A stretch of DNA of 64,000 nucleotides, taken from NCBI RefSeq assembly GCF_000330505.1, contig NW_004440426.1:779975-843974 (forward strand), read 5' to 3'. Numbering within the stretch: position 1 is the first letter of the stretch; each line of letters starts with the position of its first letter. The translations under genes and the position numbers were made by a program. Origin of the DNA: Entamoeba invadens IP1. Its lineage: Eukaryota > Evosea > Mastigamoebida > Endamoebidae. The notes under the pieces were generated by a model that saw nothing but the letters and a program-made list of their open reading frames with translations, was not told the origin of the DNA and ran no database searches. Shown here piece by piece: positions 60,424 to 64,000 of the stretch.

Positions 60424-61170
60424 TTATTATAGTATAGAAAACATTGTTACAATTTTTGGATTTGTTTTCAATCTTTTTAACGACAATTTGTGAGAAAAAA
60501 AACAGGGGCTCATTGTATCGAGTTTATTTTTACTTAAAAAACCACCACCCTTCAATCCATTTTTTTTTGTCAATGAAATCAAAGATTTTTGCTTTTTCGA
60601 TATAAAATCTATAATCATTAATTTTATTATAACACATCACAAATTGTGTTTAATTAGATGGTTTAATTAATTTTATTATTGTGGAAATTATAATAAGTTT
60701 GAAACTAAAAATAATTTTATTATTTTTTTTGTAATTTTATAGATCGTTTACATTCTTCTCAATAGTATACACGTATTATTTTTTTTAATTGATTCTTTAA
60801 TTTTCGGTTCAATAATATCAATTTTGTATTATTATATTAATAATAATTATTTTATTCACAACAATATTTTTAAATATATTTAACTTTATTTTTAATGATC
60901 TAATTTGTGGTGATTTTGTTAATTAATTTATAATTTCATTAAATATCATTGTTTTTTTACAAGAATTTAATTATATTCTAAAAAACTATAAACTAAGAGT
61001 TTTCAAAAATTATAAATGAAATAAAAAACATTTTTTTAATAATGTTATACTTTTTAATAAAAAGTTTTTATTATAAATTTAATATTAAATATAATAAAAA
61101 TATTTATAATATAGTAATGTATAATAAAATCAATTAATAATAAATAGTAATAAATTATCACACAATTCTT
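60424..61170. other. Intergenic, AT-rich
   Basis: Low-complexity AT-rich sequence; a minus frame at 60427-60618 has no support. Nothing recognised. Confidence 0.55.
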
Positions 61171-62166
61171 TTAGTCGGCGATGATGGTACACTCGAGTTT
61201 ATTAGAACCTTTTGAGAATGAATTTTGGCTGAATACCTGTTGAGGGATTTCCAATTGAGTGAATTCTTCATTGAAGAATTTATGTTTTTGATCCTCATCC
61301 TCTTCGCGATGTTTTTCGACCTTTTCAAATTTCTCTATTTTGCTACTTTTTCGAGTTTTTGGTGCTTTGACGTCTTTCTCTGCTTTTTGCGCTTTAACTT
61401 TCTCCTTCTCGAGTTTCTCTTTCATTTTCAAATTTTTAATATTTTGTCTGACGACCTTTGACATATCGAGTTGAGTCTCTCCGATGGTACTCAAATTGTT
61501 TCTGACGAAGTCCAGTTGAGAGAAACACCAATTCAGATGAGTTTCATTCTCTTCGTGAGTTATTTCAAAAAGAGCCGTAGTGACCTTTTCAAGAAGTCCA
61601 AATAAGTTAAATACTTCATCTGAGCAGAATTCAAGGGCTTGTGTGATGAAGACGTTCTCTGCTTTTTGGTTAAAGCAAGTTATTAAGAACGTGTTGAACT
61701 CTTTGAATAAGTTAAAGATGTCTTCGTCGAGTAGATTTAACATTTCTCTGTTATTCAAATGGTCTGGGAATGTCGTCCCAGTGACAAATTGAAACCTTCC
61801 ATCAAAGCAATTGTACTTCTTATGAAACTGTAAGTCCTTATCCACCACATTAGAGTACATTTCTCCCCATGTCATCAATTTAGAATAGTCTGGTTGGAAT
61901 GGTTCGATACCTTTAGAGTAGACCAATAAAGGGATTTGGCCGTATATTGATGTGACGCCATTTTTCGACAAATGATGATATAAAAGAAGTGCTTTAAAGG
62001 AACTAATAGTGTGCTTGTTCTTCACTTGAGAGTGTATTTTCTTCGTGATAGTAAGCGATCCTCCTTTCAGCGCTCGTTTTAAAAAGTAGTCCAACTGTTT
62101 CTCGTTGGGAGGAAAGAGGGATTCAAAGTACTCGACTAGTGAGAGTTGGAGCTTGATATAATTCAT
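61171..62166 (-). CDS. ANTH-domain clathrin adaptor-like protein
   Basis: The 331-residue product has an ANTH-like helical domain at about 25-225: LKGGSLTITKKIHSQVKNKH, then FKALLLYHHLSKNGV (the ANTH FKALITVHHL-like helix), and KDLQFHKKYNCFDGRFQF in the place of the Y/F-rich helix. The basic residues of the first helices would bind phosphoinositides. The tail (about 235-331) is Lys/Glu-rich coiled coil, with no clear clathrin box, DPW or NPF motif, so coat binding is unproven. AP180/CALM/Sla2-type proteins sort cargo and shape clathrin coats at the plasma membrane. The protein is short for the family. ATG at 62164-62166. Confidence 0.78.
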   Translation of the reverse strand: MNYIKLQLSLVEYFESLFPPNEKQLDYFLKRALKGGSLTITKKIHSQVKNKHTISSFKALLLYHHLSKNGVTSIYGQIPLLVYSKGIEPFQPDYSKLMTWGEMYSNVVDKDLQFHKKYNCFDGRFQFVTGTTFPDHLNNREMLNLLDEDIFNLFKEFNTFLITCFNQKAENVFITQALEFCSDEVFNLFGLLEKVTTALFEITHEENETHLNWCFSQLDFVRNNLSTIGETQLDMSKVVRQNIKNLKMKEKLEKEKVKAQKAEKDVKAPKTRKSSKIEKFEKVEKHREEDEDQKHKFFNEEFTQLEIPQQVFSQNSFSKGSNKLECTIIAD

Positions 62167-62884
62167 TCAAACTGGTTTTTTTCGATTGGACAACACTCTT
62201 TTCTACATGAACAATCTCGTTTTGCTTCATCTCTTCTTAGAAGTGCTTTTTTAACAAAAGTCTCCAACACATTGGAAGTATTCCGTCACTCTTGTGACTT
62301 CCTAAAAACGGGAAATTAGCTTTTCATTGGAGGATTTTATTTGGCATTTTTTACTCATTATTACATTGTAATTTCCTCACCGTTCATTCCAGTGTGGTTT
62401 TCTAGAAAAAAATGAGAGAGATGATGATTTTGCCGTTTTTTATTTTTTTTATAAATTGTTTATAATTCATTTGTTCTTGATAATTTTGATTGTTTTTTAT
62501 GGGGTATTTTCCCCATAAATAAATGGATTGTGTAGTGTTTTTTTATATCTTATGATCGTATCAGTTTTTCAATAAAAAGATATGACAATAAAATTATACT
62601 ATTTTTCAGGAAAAAAACAACCATTAAATAACAATTATATTTTTTCTTTTTTGTTAATTCTTGTATAGTATAAATATAATAATAAAATTATGCAAAATTC
62701 TATTTTTTTCTTTACATGGTTTGAATTTACCCCAATTGTATTTGTGTTATTAAAAACATTTTGAAACCAGAATAAAATATTATAGTTCTAATTTAATTAT
62801 ACAAATAGTAAAAATGAACCAAAACCAAACAAATAGTAAATTGAATAATAAAAGAACTAAAAACATGCATGCGCAGACTTGAGC
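62167..62884. other. Intergenic, nothing recognised
   Basis: AT-rich spacer between two minus-strand genes; no coding frame or repeat element. Confidence 0.55.
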
Positions 62885-63715
62885 TTACACATCCTTGTCG
62901 CACGTCCATGCAGTCACCCGTATGAATGCTCCGCTATTAAGCTTAAAAGCTTTATTTGACTCCGAGAAAGTCTGATAGAACTTTTCTATAATTTTGAATG
63001 AGTTGTTTGTCAAATAAAATGCGTCTTTGACTTCAAAGAGATTGTCGTCGTTACCAAACATAGCGCCGGTCTTCACACCGTCGACTTGTTTGTAGACGTA
63101 AGTCTCGTTACAAGTCTCTTCAAAGACAAACGCTTTTTGATCTTCGCACAGGACCTTTCTGTCTGCGGGAAGGCTTTTGTGGTAACTTCCGAAAACAAAG
63201 AAGAGAGTTTCTACAAAGAGGACAACATCAGATTTTCCTCCAAGTGCTTTAAAGAAGTCTTTGTTGATGTTGTTGGTCTTTTGCGAGTCGAAAATTTTTG
63301 TCTTCAGTCGTTTTGAAATTGCTTTAGAAATTGTTTTTGCCATTGGAGTGGATGCCTCGACAGTGGGCACTAAAGCCTCTATAGTTGGCGATCCTGTTAA
63401 ACAAGGACTGTCGATCATATCCATACTCTTGTATTTGTCATGATCACACAAACAACGTCTTTCTTTTCTTTGAGGTTTTCGAGGTGATTTGATTGGTGTC
63501 ACTGTAACATCGGGAAGTGCATCTAAAATAGTTTCCTTAATTAAATTCACTTGTTGTGCCTTTTGTTGCACAAGTTGGATTTCTTTGTGATGGACTTCTG
63601 AATCGTTTTGGAGTGGGGGTAGGTTGGTGTAAATGTACTCTTGAATATTTCTAAAGTCTTTGCGGAGCGACTGGAGTTCGGTAAATATCTGTGATAATGT
63701 AACTTCAGACGTCAT
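62885..63715 (-). CDS. Coiled-coil plus TLDc-like protein
   Basis: The 276-residue product starts with a coiled coil (LSQIFTELQSLRKDFRNIQE, then HHKEIQLVQQKAQQ), followed by a basic, Cys-bearing segment (RKPQRKERRCLCDHDKY) and a TLDc-like domain at about 140-276 (SKRLKTKIFDSQ, DVVLFVETLFFVFGSYHK, FYLTNNSFKIIEKFYQTF). The FGSY strand fits the FGxY core of the Entamoeba TLDc-like family. Same layout as 50328 and 57236 (N-terminal region, then the TLDc-like domain), but this one keeps the coiled coil and lacks a myristoyl start. Function is unknown. ATG at 63713-63715. Confidence 0.78.
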   Translation of the reverse strand: MTSEVTLSQIFTELQSLRKDFRNIQEYIYTNLPPLQNDSEVHHKEIQLVQQKAQQVNLIKETILDALPDVTVTPIKSPRKPQRKERRCLCDHDKYKSMDMIDSPCLTGSPTIEALVPTVEASTPMAKTISKAISKRLKTKIFDSQKTNNINKDFFKALGGKSDVVLFVETLFFVFGSYHKSLPADRKVLCEDQKAFVFEETCNETYVYKQVDGVKTGAMFGNDDNLFEVKDAFYLTNNSFKIIEKFYQTFSESNKAFKLNSGAFIRVTAWTCDKDV

Positions 63716-64000
63716 CTTATTTTGTGTGATTTTCAGAGCGCTTTTATTGGTGTGGTGAAGATCTTTACCAATTTGCTATTTTTTTGATAAAATAATATCT
63801 TAGATAATTTTATACACAAGAAAGAATTTAATCATGTAAGATGTAATAAAAGGAAAATCAAGAGAGCAAGTCAAAAGTTGGGGGTGAAAAATATGAAAAG
63901 GATTGTTCTAACTATAAATTTAGTATAATTATACAATTAATTTCAGTTAAAAACAGAGTTGATGAAAATAGAAAAACAATCATCAAATTTGTTAAACAAG
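63716..64000. other. Window end, AT-rich, nothing recognised
   Basis: Upstream region of the TLDc-like gene. No further feature can be seen. Confidence 0.5.

Noticed and set aside
1..64000. tRNA genes, rRNA genes, CRISPR arrays
   Set aside because: None seen; AT-rich direct repeats lack spacer structure and no cloverleaf was found by eye.

Overview
This window is eukaryotic, AT-rich, gene-dense DNA that fits an Entamoeba genome. The best guess is the reptile parasite E. invadens, but the species is an inference. The evidence is: short introns (42-109 nt) that mostly start GTTTGT and end TAG; an EGF-like/Cys-rich receptor with a cytoplasmic TKL-type kinase (the Entamoeba transmembrane kinase architecture); three TLDc-like proteins with Entamoeba-style N-termini; a TATTTAAA box about 30 bp before one ATG; and small DNA-transposon derivatives, one with the 9-bp target duplication of Mutator elements.

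Layout. 1-6.1 kb: a gene cut by the left edge, a GPI-anchor-type secreted glycosidase-like protein, and a three-exon TBC RabGAP whose last intron is almost entirely an (AAT)n microsatellite. 7.2-11.8 kb: a Bub3/Rae1-like propeller fused to basic RGRK motifs and tandem BRCTs, a DHHC palmitoyltransferase, and a small secreted Lys-rich protein. 11.7-19 kb: a gene-poor stretch carrying a mariner-like inverted-repeat element, a 438-bp Mutator-type MITE and a 128-bp MITE, with an aquaporin-like channel and a spliced GPI-type surface protein between them. 19-30 kb: an APC amino-acid/polyamine transporter, a calcium-type apyrase, a spliced transmembrane kinase, a PUM3/Puf6 homologue and a class 3 lipase. 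30-41.6 kb: an L-type lectin, a RasGEF, a kinase with a C-terminal SH2 domain, a zinc-finger protein of unknown function and a five-exon TBC1D5-like RabGAP. 41.7-50 kb: two divergent long-chain acyl-CoA synthetases, a coiled-coil protein and a PAK/STE20 kinase. 50-64 kb: a TLDc-like protein, a TRF-like telobox Myb protein, a short integrin-beta/SIB-like receptor, a Prp28 helicase broken by a frameshift and a 100-N gap, another TLDc-like protein, a NodB deacetylase, an ANTH protein and a third TLDc-like protein.

The genes are single transcription units on both strands; nothing suggests operons. Several share themes: membrane trafficking (two TBC proteins, L-type lectin, ANTH, DHHC), phosphotyrosine/Ras-type signalling (TMK, SH2 kinase, RasGEF, STE20 kinase) and chromosome or RNA maintenance (Bub3-BRCT, TRF-like, PUM3, Prp28). 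The strongest candidates for something undescribed are the Bub3-like/BRCT fusion, the integrin-like receptor with an NPxF tail, the SH2 kinase with an altered DFG motif, and the mobile-element family. No tRNA, rRNA or CRISPR was seen.
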